DNA of 64,000 nucleotides from the NCBI RefSeq assembly GCF_042684485.1, contig NZ_JBHULM010000007.1:62001-126000 (forward strand). Reading direction: 5' to 3'. Positions 43,595-53,079 of the stretch are shown here, in pieces (position 1 is the first letter of the stretch; each line of letters starts with the position of its first letter). A program made the translations under genes and the position numbers. The stretch is from Oceanihabitans gracilariae (GTDB lineage Bacteria > Bacteroidota > Bacteroidia > Flavobacteriales > Flavobacteriaceae). Below the pieces are notes generated by a model. The model saw only the letters and a list, made by a program, of their open reading frames with translations. It had not been told where the DNA came from and ran no database searches.

Positions 43595-44812
43595 ATGTCT
43601 TCAATAAAACTAATTTTAAGAAATAACAAGATAGATAAAGCAGGAGAAGCACCTCTTTATTTAAGAGTTATCAAAGACCGCAAAACTAAATTCATTTCTT
43701 TAAGTCTAAAATTAAAGCCTAATGAATGGGATGAAGATAAGCAAAAAGTAAAAAAGAATCACAGTAATTCTACAAGGCTAAACGCTTACATTTCTCAAAA
43801 GGTAGCAGATGCAAAAGGAGAAATTGCAGACCTAGAAAGAAGAAACCAATCTACAACAGCAAGAAAACTAAAAGAGGCCATTAAGGGTAAACCCTTAACG
43901 AACTTTTTTGACTACTCTGATAATCTTTGCGAAAAGCGAAAAGACACTTTAGCATATTCAACGTATAAGAATTACAAAACCTATTTAAAGAAGTTTGAAA
44001 AGTTTGTAGGTCATAGAGAATTGATGTTTGAAGATATTACAGTTACAACCTTAAAAGATTTTGCATCTTATTGCAGTTCTACATTAGGTAATAATAATAC
44101 GACTATAAATTTCTCTTTAAAGATTATGAAGATAATGTTTAAGGAAGCGCAAAAAGAAGATTTAATACCTTTGGATTTATTTCCATTTAACAAATTCACA
44201 GTAAAAAAAGATAAGAGTACAAAACGCTATTTATCTTCTGAACAGTTTCAGGACTTTATGGATTTAGAAGTTTCAAATAAGGATAAAGCACAGATTATAA
44301 AAGATATGTTTATTTTTTCAGTTTTTGCAGGTGGTTTAAGGTTTGGGGATATGTTAGAGCTAAAATGGAAAAATTACGATAAAAAAAACGGAAGAATTAC
44401 AAAGATAATCAGAAAAACAAACAGACAGCATAGTGTTAGAATAGGTCAAAAAGCAGTTGAGATTTTAGAGAAGTATCAACAAAAAGACCAGAAGCAAGAA
44501 GATATAATTTTCCCTTTTGCAAATATTGATAAAACCTATTTTACAGATAAAGAACATAGAAATTTAATAACCGGAAGAGCCATAGCATTAAGCAATATGT
44601 ATTTAAGAAAAATGGGCAAACGTTTAGAACTGCCTTTTAATTTAAGTTTTCATATTAGCAGACATACATTTGCTACCAGGGCATTAAATAATGGTATGCG
44701 TATAGAACACGTTTCTAAACTTATGGACCATTCAGATATTGGTATTACACAAGTTTATGCAAAAATTATTAGTAGTGAGTTAGATAATGCAGTAGATAAA
44801 TATATCAATTAA
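43595..44812 (+). CDS. Tyrosine site-specific recombinase (integrase)
   Basis: 405 residues. N-terminal arm-binding domain (about 1-95, with the KFISLSLKLKPNEWD strand), SAM-like core-binding domain (about 103-195), and catalytic domain with Arg249 (GGLRFGDML), His353-x-x-Arg356 (FHISRH), His379 (MDHS) and Tyr388 (TQVYAK). All active residues are present. It is a Bacteroidota element-type integrase, not an integron IntI: the IntI-specific extra segment before the second Arg box is absent. It lies at the left end of the element and should catalyse its integration. Confidence 0.95.
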   Translation: MSSIKLILRNNKIDKAGEAPLYLRVIKDRKTKFISLSLKLKPNEWDEDKQKVKKNHSNSTRLNAYISQKVADAKGEIADLERRNQSTTARKLKEAIKGKPLTNFFDYSDNLCEKRKDTLAYSTYKNYKTYLKKFEKFVGHRELMFEDITVTTLKDFASYCSSTLGNNNTTINFSLKIMKIMFKEAQKEDLIPLDLFPFNKFTVKKDKSTKRYLSSEQFQDFMDLEVSNKDKAQIIKDMFIFSVFAGGLRFGDMLELKWKNYDKKNGRITKIIRKTNRQHSVRIGQKAVEILEKYQQKDQKQEDIIFPFANIDKTYFTDKEHRNLITGRAIALSNMYLRKMGKRLELPFNLSFHISRHTFATRALNNGMRIEHVSKLMDHSDIGITQVYAKIISSELDNAVDKYIN

Positions 44813-44815
44813 TTT

Positions 44816-46801
44816 ATGAAAGAAATTGTTTTTGATAGTTTTAAAAGTACACTTCAAGAAGTGAAGATTTTAAATAATGTCGTTGTGAACGAAAAAAATA
44901 GTAAATCTGAATTAGATAGGAGCTTAAAACAAGCACAAGACCTTTTGTTTTCAAGCTATAGTAACTTAAGTATTTTTGCTGAATCAGTCAAAAGTTATAT
45001 ATCTGTTGGGTATAAGATTACACCTTTTGATAAAAAAGAGAAGAAACAAATATCAAAAATTGAAGCTAAAATAATTTATAACAAATTATTAAGTATTATA
45101 AATTCGGTATTAGATGAAGATATTATTGTACCAACAGAATCATTAATTCTTCAAAGTCAAGTTTCTTCATTAGGTTTAGCTTTTATTTCGGCTTCAATAG
45201 ATGAAAGTCTACAAAAAAATAATGACGACTTAAATATTTCTAAATTAAAATCACAAGAATTATCAACAACACTAAATAAATATTTTGCAGCGATAATAAG
45301 TTATATCCAAGATATTTTATTGTATGACGTTTTTTTAATATTTGAAAAGCCAGAAATAACTTACTTACAAGAAATTGTTTTTACAACCGACTATAAAAAA
45401 GAATACATAGATAAATGGTTGAATTGTACTGTAACTTTTAATGAATTAAGGAGAAATAAAAGAACAGATCATTGGGCTGAAATATATAAGCTAAAATTAG
45501 AGTTTGAACAAATAGAAAAAATTGAAAATCATCAAAAAAAGCTTTTTAATGAACGTATTGATTTTGAAATAAGAAATGCAATAAATGATTTTGATGAATT
45601 AGAAGATGACGTCAAAAAGGAAGCATTAAATAAAGAGATTAAATTAATACAAGACTTTTTTAATAGTGATACATCAAAGACTGTTGTAAAAAGACTTAAA
45701 AATATTTTAAATTTTTCAAAACCAAAAGAGGTTGTTCTAGAGTATGATAATATTTTAAGAGATAGGTTATTGTTGAGTGATTTTAATGTTTACGAAGTTG
45801 GTAAATCAAATTATTCATCAGCTTTTGTAGCATCTTTCTTTATGCAGTATTTAGATAAATTAAAAGAATATTTAGAATCACTTAACGATGAAGTAAATAC
45901 TAATGAAATGATAAACAACCAATTTCAATACAACGACTTCAAAGAATTGTTATTAGTGGAAGAATTAGAAAAACGTTTAGCTAATGAAGCAGTAGAGTAT
46001 AAAACCAAAATTGATGAACTTTGGCAAACCTATACTTTTGACCCCAAGTATTTTGATACATATATTTCTGGTGATTTATACAATATATTTTTAAAGTCTA
46101 TTTATGAAAAAATAAAGCCTTTAAACGACTTTGAAATTAATAAATACCTAACATTATCGGTAAATCAATTTAAAACACACACACCAGAAAAACGAGTAGA
46201 AGCATTTAAAAGAATTTATCACGACACTTATTGGCATCCAAACCAAATGGAGTATAAGGCAAATGAATATGATAATAAGTATGTAATACACGTTTGGAAA
46301 CATTACACCAGTCATTTTCTATTATTTAAAGATGCAGTTGAAAATGTATTACAAGACTTTAAAAATGGTTTAATTGGTAGTGGTAAAAAACAAGAAGTAA
46401 TTGAGAAACCAAAATCGAAATCAAAATCGAAATATCAATCATTTACCTACATTAATAATCTTACTGGTCAATCTAACTTAACAGGACTAAAAGACTCTTT
46501 AATTAGAAAAAAATTAATTGCATCAGATACAGACTTAAAAGATTTTAGAAAAGTGTTTAGTGGAGAAGCTATTGAGAATCCAATTACTTGGACAGGTAAT
46601 ATTAGCGAACTTTCATATTTCATTAAGCAATTACATAATGAATTAAAACTTGTTGCAGATTTAAAGCAACAGCAGTGGGCAGTAACTATTAACTGTTTTA
46701 TTCAAGAAAACGGAGAGCAATATAACCGCACTAAATTAAGAACTCAAAAAGTTCCTGCTACTTCAAAAAACATCGATTCTGCATTAAAAACACTAAAATA
46801 A
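44816..46801 (+). CDS. Hypothetical protein next to the integrase
   Basis: 661 residues, mostly helical, with charged coiled segments (for example EYIDKWLNCTVTFNELRRNK). The C-terminal 130 residues form a separate Lys-rich part with a predicted small alpha/beta domain. No signal peptide. It starts three bases after the integrase stop, so it is probably cotranslated. Large unknown proteins in this position are common in flavobacterial elements; I do not recognise the family. Confidence 0.7.
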   Translation: MKEIVFDSFKSTLQEVKILNNVVVNEKNSKSELDRSLKQAQDLLFSSYSNLSIFAESVKSYISVGYKITPFDKKEKKQISKIEAKIIYNKLLSIINSVLDEDIIVPTESLILQSQVSSLGLAFISASIDESLQKNNDDLNISKLKSQELSTTLNKYFAAIISYIQDILLYDVFLIFEKPEITYLQEIVFTTDYKKEYIDKWLNCTVTFNELRRNKRTDHWAEIYKLKLEFEQIEKIENHQKKLFNERIDFEIRNAINDFDELEDDVKKEALNKEIKLIQDFFNSDTSKTVVKRLKNILNFSKPKEVVLEYDNILRDRLLLSDFNVYEVGKSNYSSAFVASFFMQYLDKLKEYLESLNDEVNTNEMINNQFQYNDFKELLLVEELEKRLANEAVEYKTKIDELWQTYTFDPKYFDTYISGDLYNIFLKSIYEKIKPLNDFEINKYLTLSVNQFKTHTPEKRVEAFKRIYHDTYWHPNQMEYKANEYDNKYVIHVWKHYTSHFLLFKDAVENVLQDFKNGLIGSGKKQEVIEKPKSKSKSKYQSFTYINNLTGQSNLTGLKDSLIRKKLIASDTDLKDFRKVFSGEAIENPITWTGNISELSYFIKQLHNELKLVADLKQQQWAVTINCFIQENGEQYNRTKLRTQKVPATSKNIDSALKTLK

Positions 46802-46993
46802 CTAAAATAACACTCTACACTTAAAGGAGAATTTTAAATTATTTTATTCAAAAACAGCAGTTAATCTTATTTAGGTTAACTGTTTTTTTATACCACTCTA
46901 CACTCTACACCTTACTCTAAACCCTTGTTTCTAAAGTGTTTTTAACCTCTTTTTATGCCAACCTTTGTTTCATAATCATAAAATTTTTATCAA

Positions 46994-47299
46994 ATGGAAG
47001 CAATTATTTTAAGCGTACAACAGTACAAAGAATTAGTAAATCGTTTAGATGTTCTAAACAAAAAACTAGAAGAAAACCAAAAGTCGCCAGAGGACACTTT
47101 TTTAGACAATCAAGAATTTTTACAGCTAATGAATATTAGCAAGCGTACAGCCCAAACTTGGCGCGATGATGGTATTGTGTCATTTTCACAAATAGGTTCA
47201 AAAATCTATTATAGAATGAGCGATGTGCAAAAGCTGTTAGATAAAAACTATAAAAAAGCTTTTAAGCCTAATAAAAGAGATTACACCACAAATATCTAG
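46994..47299 (+). CDS. Excisionase-like helix-turn-helix protein
   Basis: 101 residues: a short coiled coil (residues about 10-30), then an HTH_17/MerR-like domain with the motif FLQLMNISKRTAQTWRDDGI and the wing IYYRMSDVQKLLD. Such proteins direct excision or regulate the element. It lies just before the replication gene, six bases away. Confidence 0.85.
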   Translation: MEAIILSVQQYKELVNRLDVLNKKLEENQKSPEDTFLDNQEFLQLMNISKRTAQTWRDDGIVSFSQIGSKIYYRMSDVQKLLDKNYKKAFKPNKRDYTTNI

Positions 47300-47304
47300 G
47301 ACTT

Positions 47305-49590
47305 ATGCAAGCTGTCGTATCAGTCTTTAGAGACTTTGTAAATAAGGTTGAGGATAAGCCTTTAGAAAAAATCCTTAATGATATTAAAATAGGTGCTTAT
47401 AAAGCTGAAATAAGCAATATACGAGCCTTATTGTCGAATGATAATAAAGAAGCAGCAGATCAACTCAAAAAGCAATTAATTGCTTTTACAGTATCAGGAA
47501 CTTTCAACAATGGTAGGAGTATCGACAAAGTCGAAACCTATAGTCAATATGTAATTTTAGATATTGATAAATTGTCTGTTTCTCAATTAGAAGACGTTAG
47601 AAATACCACACGTTTAGCACCTTATACCTATGCGTCATTTGTTAGTCCTAGTGGTAAAGGCATAAAAATAATCGTAAAAGTAAATACAGCGAAAGAGCAC
47701 CATAAAGAAGCCTACAAACAAGTTGTAGATTATTATGAGCAAGCCTTAAATATAGGTATTGATACCTCTGGTAGTGATATTTGTCGTTTATGCTTTGTGT
47801 CTTATGATGGAGATTGTTTTATCAATCCTAATGCAGATACTTTTGAAGTTACTAAAAAACCAAAAGAAACAGTACATCCTATAAGTCAAACCAATCAAGT
47901 AACTAATAATATTGAAGCATACATCTCTGAAATAGAGCAAACAGCAACTGATATTACAGGCAATTATGAAACTTGGCGAAATTTAGGTTTTGCCATTTCA
48001 GAAGAATACGGAGAATCAGGAAGAGATTATTATCACAGAATTAGTAGGTTTTATATAAAATACAATTATCAAGAATGCGATAAACAATTCACGAGCTGTT
48101 TAAAAGCAAAAGGATCTGGAGTAAACATTTCTACATTTTACTATATGGCACATCAATGTAACATAAAGCCATACAAACAACCTACTGAAGAAGAAACGTT
48201 AACAGTAAAAGGACAATTACTAAAAGAAGAGTATTCAGATAGTCCAACATTCTCAACTTCCTTAATTCCTCAACTACCTCAATTCCTTCAACACGTAATT
48301 AAATATACTAAAACAGACCAAGAAAAAGATATAATGATATTGGGTGCAATAACAGCTATAAGTGCTTGTTTGCCTAAAATATATGGTATCTATGATGGTG
48401 ATAAAGTGTATTCTAATTTGTATTTATTTATAACAGCGGCAGCAGCTTCAGGAAAAGGGAAACTAAAATTTTGTAAGCGATTAGTATATAAAATTCACAA
48501 AACTATGCGTGAAGAAGCTAAACTAATGGAAGCCGAATATGATGCAGAATTAGCACAATACAATAAGAATAAAGCCAAAGATGAAAACCTAAAGAAACCA
48601 CCAAAACCACCAATTAGAATGTTGTTTATTCCTGCAAATAATAGCTCAACTGGTATGTTTCAATTATTACACGATAGTAAAGGTAGAGGACTAATATTTG
48701 AAACCGAAGCAGATACATTGGCTAAAAACTTTAAAACAGATTACGGAGATTATTCTGATGGTTTTAGAAATGCGTTTCATCACGAAACAATAAAATATTT
48801 TCGCAGAACAGATAGAGAGTATGTAGAGATTGAAGAGCCTTGTTTATCTTGTGCTTTAACAGGCACACCAAAACAAGTTTTGGCGTTAATGCCAAATGCT
48901 GAAAATGGCTTATTCAGTCGCTTTATGTTTTATCAAATGCCAACAAGTACCAATTGGAAAAATGTATTTGCTATTGATACTAAAAAAGGCTTAAATGATT
49001 ATTTTGATAATTTAGGTAATCAATTTTATGAGTTATACAGGCAATTAATTACAAATACGGAAATACAGTTTTCATATACCGAAGAACAACAAGAAGTATT
49101 TAATCAATTTTTTTCAAAAATTAATTTATACTATCTAAATGTAAATCCATTAGAGTACAATTCATCAATTAAAAGAATGGGTATTATAGCGTTTAGAATT
49201 AGTATGATTTTGACCGTTTTGCGAATATTAGAAACAGGAGATGTTTCAAATCCTTTGTATTGTTCTGATGAAGATTTTCAAACAACACTAACAATGGTAA
49301 AAGCATTAATTAAACACAGTAGTAAAGTGTATTCTAGTTTACCAGAAGATAAAACAGCTATTAATTACAAAAACAAAAGAGAGCAATTTATTGAAAGTTT
49401 ACCATTACGTTTTACTACACAAGACTATATTAGTTTTGCAACTAAACTAAATATTACTCAAAAAACAGCAGAACGCTACATTACAAGCCTATGTAAAACA
49501 AACTTTTTAGTTAGGGAATCTCAAGGTAATTACTACAATCCATCGAAAGAAGAAAGTGAGGGAAATAAGAGAAGTGAGGACAATAATTAG
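47305..49590 (+). CDS. DUF3987/PriCT-2 replication protein with BT4734-like N-terminus
   Basis: 761 residues. The N-terminal part (about 20-190) matches the VirE/BT4734-type primase-like domain, with YVILDIDKLS and SPSGKGIKIIVKV. PriCT_2 follows at about 205-295 (NYETWRNLGFAISEEYG). A DUF3987 helicase-like half has a Walker-A-like AAAASGKGK (about 375-383). Proteins of this kind are thought to start replication or act on single-stranded DNA in mobile elements. Confidence 0.85.
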   Translation: MQAVVSVFRDFVNKVEDKPLEKILNDIKIGAYKAEISNIRALLSNDNKEAADQLKKQLIAFTVSGTFNNGRSIDKVETYSQYVILDIDKLSVSQLEDVRNTTRLAPYTYASFVSPSGKGIKIIVKVNTAKEHHKEAYKQVVDYYEQALNIGIDTSGSDICRLCFVSYDGDCFINPNADTFEVTKKPKETVHPISQTNQVTNNIEAYISEIEQTATDITGNYETWRNLGFAISEEYGESGRDYYHRISRFYIKYNYQECDKQFTSCLKAKGSGVNISTFYYMAHQCNIKPYKQPTEEETLTVKGQLLKEEYSDSPTFSTSLIPQLPQFLQHVIKYTKTDQEKDIMILGAITAISACLPKIYGIYDGDKVYSNLYLFITAAAASGKGKLKFCKRLVYKIHKTMREEAKLMEAEYDAELAQYNKNKAKDENLKKPPKPPIRMLFIPANNSSTGMFQLLHDSKGRGLIFETEADTLAKNFKTDYGDYSDGFRNAFHHETIKYFRRTDREYVEIEEPCLSCALTGTPKQVLALMPNAENGLFSRFMFYQMPTSTNWKNVFAIDTKKGLNDYFDNLGNQFYELYRQLITNTEIQFSYTEEQQEVFNQFFSKINLYYLNVNPLEYNSSIKRMGIIAFRISMILTVLRILETGDVSNPLYCSDEDFQTTLTMVKALIKHSSKVYSSLPEDKTAINYKNKREQFIESLPLRFTTQDYISFATKLNITQKTAERYITSLCKTNFLVRESQGNYYNPSKEESEGNKRSEDNN

Positions 49591-49705
49591 TCAGTTTCCT
49601 TATTTCCCTCAAATCCCTCAATCTCTAAAATAAATAAATCTAAAAATGTTTTATTAATAATTTAAAAAGACCTAAATTGGACAAGTCTTATAAAGAGCTT
49701 ATGCT

Positions 49706-50002
49706 ATGTTCGGAGAATACATAAAAAATATACGTGAAAACAAAGGGTTACTGCAACGAGAAGTAGCTGCTTTCCTTGAAGTAGATACGGCTTTTATTAG
49801 TAAAATAGAGCGTAATGAAAAAAGCGCAAGTCGCAATCACCTACCTAAACTATCTGAATTATTTAATGTCAGTGAATCTGAAATGATAAAATATTGGTTG
49901 GCAGACAAAGTATATCAAGTAATTAGTGATGAAGACCAAAAGCTAGAAATCCTAAAAGTGGCTGAAAAAGAAGTTAAATACAATCAAAAAACATCAAAAT
50001 AA
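49706..50002 (+). CDS. XRE family transcription regulator
   Basis: 98 residues with an N-terminal lambda-repressor-type HTH (KNIRENKGLLQREVAAFLEV … SKIERNEKSASRNHLPKLSELF). It ends right where the methyltransferase gene starts (TAA at 50000-50002, ATG at 50003), so it is probably the control protein for the restriction-modification operon. Confidence 0.9.
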   Translation: MFGEYIKNIRENKGLLQREVAAFLEVDTAFISKIERNEKSASRNHLPKLSELFNVSESEMIKYWLADKVYQVISDEDQKLEILKVAEKEVKYNQKTSK

Positions 50003-52063
50003 ATGGCTAATAATACATACAAACAACACCTAGAAAATTTACTAAAACAAGACGCTCGATTTGTGGACGATGAAGGCGAGTTAATGGGTAATAAAGTAAA
50101 AAGTTTTACCGATGATTTAGACGAAAAACTAATTGAGCTTTTATTGCAAGATGAACGTTCTAGAACACAATTCTTTATTAAAATTAAAGAGGTGTATGTG
50201 TTTAAAGCCAGTGAGTTTAAATTCTTTTTAGAGCAAAATAAAATAGATAACAGTTTTACCAATTATATAAATCGTATTGGTTTATCTGTAGGGGGTAAAT
50301 TTATAAAAGATAATACAGATGTAGTATTAGACTTCCCTTACAAAGATTGTGTTTTAGAAGGCGGGCAAAGCACAGAAGAAGGTTTAGATACCTATTTTGA
50401 GTACGATGAAGAAGTCAGTAAAACAGATGCTAAAAAAGGCTATAAGCCACAACAATACAACGAAAAACAAACCAAACGCAAAGAAATATTCTTTAACAAT
50501 ATAGTTGCAAAAGATGAAATAGACCGTTTGTTAGAACCTAAAGCATTTACCAACATTACAAAGTATGGTGCTAATGGTGAAAGCAAACCTAAAAGCTTTA
50601 CTAGAGATGCATCCATTAACAAAAAACGGGGTTTACCAGCAGATACCATTACAGATAATTTAATTATCAAAGGAAATAACCTATTAGCACTACACAGCCT
50701 AAAAGAAGAATTTAAAGGCAAAGTAAAGCTGATTTACATTGACCCACCTTATAACACAGGTAATGATGAATTTAAATATAATGATAATTTCAATCATTCA
50801 ACCTGGTTAACATTTATGTATAATCGTTTAATTGTTAGCAAAAGTATGTTAAAGGACGATGGTTTAATTTTTATTCATTGTGATGATAATGAACAAGCAT
50901 ATTTGAAGGTTTTAATGGATGAAGTTTTTAGTGTTCAAAATTTTGTTAATACCATAATGATGAAAACAATTAATCCAAATGGTATTAAAACGACACACGC
51001 TACTAAAACTATTTTAAAAGTAAAAGAACAAATTTTAGTCTATAAGAAAAACAATGTTTTATTAAGACCTCAATATAAATCTATTGATAAATACGATAAA
51101 TACTATGATTTATTTATAGAAGGCGATTTAAACAATTTAAAAGAATGTAAGGTTTTAAAACTTAAAGATAAAATAAAACAAATGGGCTGGAAATTTGATT
51201 TAAAAGATGCAAATTTCAAAGAATTTATTTTAGAAAATTCGGAGAAAATTTTTCAAACTAAATTTGATAAAAGAGTTCAAAATGATCCAAAATATGCTGA
51301 TGGAGGTCTTTATATTTATGAAGATAACCCTAATTATTATGTATATCAAAAAAGATTTGGTTTAAAACTATCAAAGGTTGTAAAAGAAGTTTTTGGTAAA
51401 AAAGAAATAGGTATTTTGTTAGGTGATGTTTGGGATGATTTTAAATTAAACAATTTATATTTAGAAGGAGGTGTAGATTTTAGCAACGCAAAGAAGCCTG
51501 AACACTTACTTTATAGAATAATTGATATGACAACTAATAAAGATGATATTGTTTTAGATTTCCATCTAGGTTCTGGCACTACTGCTTGTGTATCTCATAA
51601 AATGAACAGGCAATATATAGGTGTTGAACAAATGAATTACGTTGAAACTGTTTCAATAGAAAGATTACAGAAAGTTATTGATAGTGAGCAAGGTGGGATT
51701 AGTAAAGAAGTAAACTGGCAAGGTGGTGGTTCATTTACTTATCTCGTACTAGCTAAAAACAATCAAAATGCAAAAGACCAAATACTTGCCTGTAATAACT
51801 ATAATCAGCTAATGGAGCTGTTTAACGATTTATATTCAAACTACTTTTTACATTACAATCTAAAAATAAAAGAATTTAAAGAAGTAGTGTCTAAAGAAGA
51901 AAAGTTTATAGCATTACCATTAGTAAGGCAAAAAGAAATATTCTGCAAAATGCTAGACAATAACCAACTCTATGTAAATGTTAGTGAAATGGAAGACAGC
52001 AGACACAACATTGCAAAAGAAGATATTGCCTTAACAAAAAATTTCTATCAAATAAAAGAGTAA
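50003..52063 (+). CDS. mod: Type III restriction-modification DNA methyltransferase (Mod)
   Basis: 686 residues. Beta-class adenine methyltransferase: catalytic DPPY at residues 247-250 comes before the AdoMet-binding motif DFHLGSGTT (519-527). The sequence between, roughly 300-500, is the target-recognition region and is the part expected to vary between strains. It methylates one strand of an asymmetric site and forms the complex with Res. First enzyme gene of the operon, with no gap to the XRE gene. Confidence 0.95.
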   Translation: MANNTYKQHLENLLKQDARFVDDEGELMGNKVKSFTDDLDEKLIELLLQDERSRTQFFIKIKEVYVFKASEFKFFLEQNKIDNSFTNYINRIGLSVGGKFIKDNTDVVLDFPYKDCVLEGGQSTEEGLDTYFEYDEEVSKTDAKKGYKPQQYNEKQTKRKEIFFNNIVAKDEIDRLLEPKAFTNITKYGANGESKPKSFTRDASINKKRGLPADTITDNLIIKGNNLLALHSLKEEFKGKVKLIYIDPPYNTGNDEFKYNDNFNHSTWLTFMYNRLIVSKSMLKDDGLIFIHCDDNEQAYLKVLMDEVFSVQNFVNTIMMKTINPNGIKTTHATKTILKVKEQILVYKKNNVLLRPQYKSIDKYDKYYDLFIEGDLNNLKECKVLKLKDKIKQMGWKFDLKDANFKEFILENSEKIFQTKFDKRVQNDPKYADGGLYIYEDNPNYYVYQKRFGLKLSKVVKEVFGKKEIGILLGDVWDDFKLNNLYLEGGVDFSNAKKPEHLLYRIIDMTTNKDDIVLDFHLGSGTTACVSHKMNRQYIGVEQMNYVETVSIERLQKVIDSEQGGISKEVNWQGGGSFTYLVLAKNNQNAKDQILACNNYNQLMELFNDLYSNYFLHYNLKIKEFKEVVSKEEKFIALPLVRQKEIFCKMLDNNQLYVNVSEMEDSRHNIAKEDIALTKNFYQIKE

Positions 52064-52065
52064 TT

Positions 52066-53079
52066 ATGAGTAGTAAACTTATTCCTCAAGAATCCAATTT
52101 CTTATTATATACAACGCCAGAAGGTGAGGTGAAACTGCAAGTATTAATAAATAACGAAACTGTTTGGCTTACACAAAAAGCAATGCAAGACTTATTTGAT
52201 AGGGCTAAATCAACTATAAGCGAACATATTACCAATGTTTTTAAAGAGGGTGAACTACAAGAAGATCAAGTTGTTCGGAAATTCCGAACAACTGCCAATG
52301 ATGGTAAAGATTATGAAACAACCTTTTACAATTTAGATGTTATTATTTCTGTAGGTTATCGTGTAAAATCCCATAGAGGTACACAATTTCGTATTTGGGC
52401 AACAAAAACCTTACGAGAGTATATCATAAAAGGCTTTGTTTTAGATGATGAACGATTAAAACAAGGGAAAACATTATTTGGTAAAGATTATTTTAAAGAG
52501 TTATTAGAGCGTGTTCGTTCCATCCGTGCAAGTGAACGCAGAATATATCAACAAGTAACAGATATTTTTGCAGAATGTAGTATAGATTATGATAAAAATT
52601 CATCCATTACAAAAAAGTTTTACGCTACTGTTCAAAACAAATTTCATTATGCCATAACAGGTAAAACAGCTGCCGAAATTATTTATTTAAAAGCGGATAG
52701 TAAAAAGCCTACAATGGGCTTAAAAACTTGGAAAAACGCACCTGAAGGCAGAATCTTAAAAAGCGATACCAACATTGCAAAAAACTATCTAGAAGAAAAA
52801 GAGATAAAACAATTAGAACGTACTGTAACAAGCTATTTCGATTATATAGAAGGCTTAATTGAAAGAGAGAATACGTTTACAATGGAAGGTTTGGCAAACA
52901 GTGTAAATAAATTTCTAGAATTTAACGAGTATAAAGTGTTGGACGGTTTAGGTAAAAAGTCTAAAAAGCAAGCGGAAAACAAAGCTTTTAAAGAATATGA
53001 TACCTTTAATAAAAGGCAAAGTATAGAATCAGACTTTGATAAAATGGTTAAAAAACTAAATCAAAAAAAGAATAAATAA
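52066..53079 (+). CDS. RhuM/virulence-protein family gene inside the RM operon
   Basis: 337 residues. The N-terminal Bro-N-like DNA-binding motif is VWLTQKAMQDLFDRAKSTIS, followed by the conserved RGTQFRIWATKTLREYI segment of the RhuM family. RhuM-type proteins are found inside or next to type I and III restriction systems in many bacteria; their job is unknown. It starts 2 bases after mod and its last base is the first base of the res start codon. Confidence 0.88.
   Translation: MSSKLIPQESNFLLYTTPEGEVKLQVLINNETVWLTQKAMQDLFDRAKSTISEHITNVFKEGELQEDQVVRKFRTTANDGKDYETTFYNLDVIISVGYRVKSHRGTQFRIWATKTLREYIIKGFVLDDERLKQGKTLFGKDYFKELLERVRSIRASERRIYQQVTDIFAECSIDYDKNSSITKKFYATVQNKFHYAITGKTAAEIIYLKADSKKPTMGLKTWKNAPEGRILKSDTNIAKNYLEEKEIKQLERTVTSYFDYIEGLIERENTFTMEGLANSVNKFLEFNEYKVLDGLGKKSKKQAENKAFKEYDTFNKRQSIESDFDKMVKKLNQKKNK

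Noticed and set aside
43595..44812. The tyrosine recombinase as the integron integrase
   Set aside because: It belongs to the 16-kb element (direct repeats, arm boxes), has a Bacteroidota element-type arm-binding domain and lacks the IntI-specific insertion.
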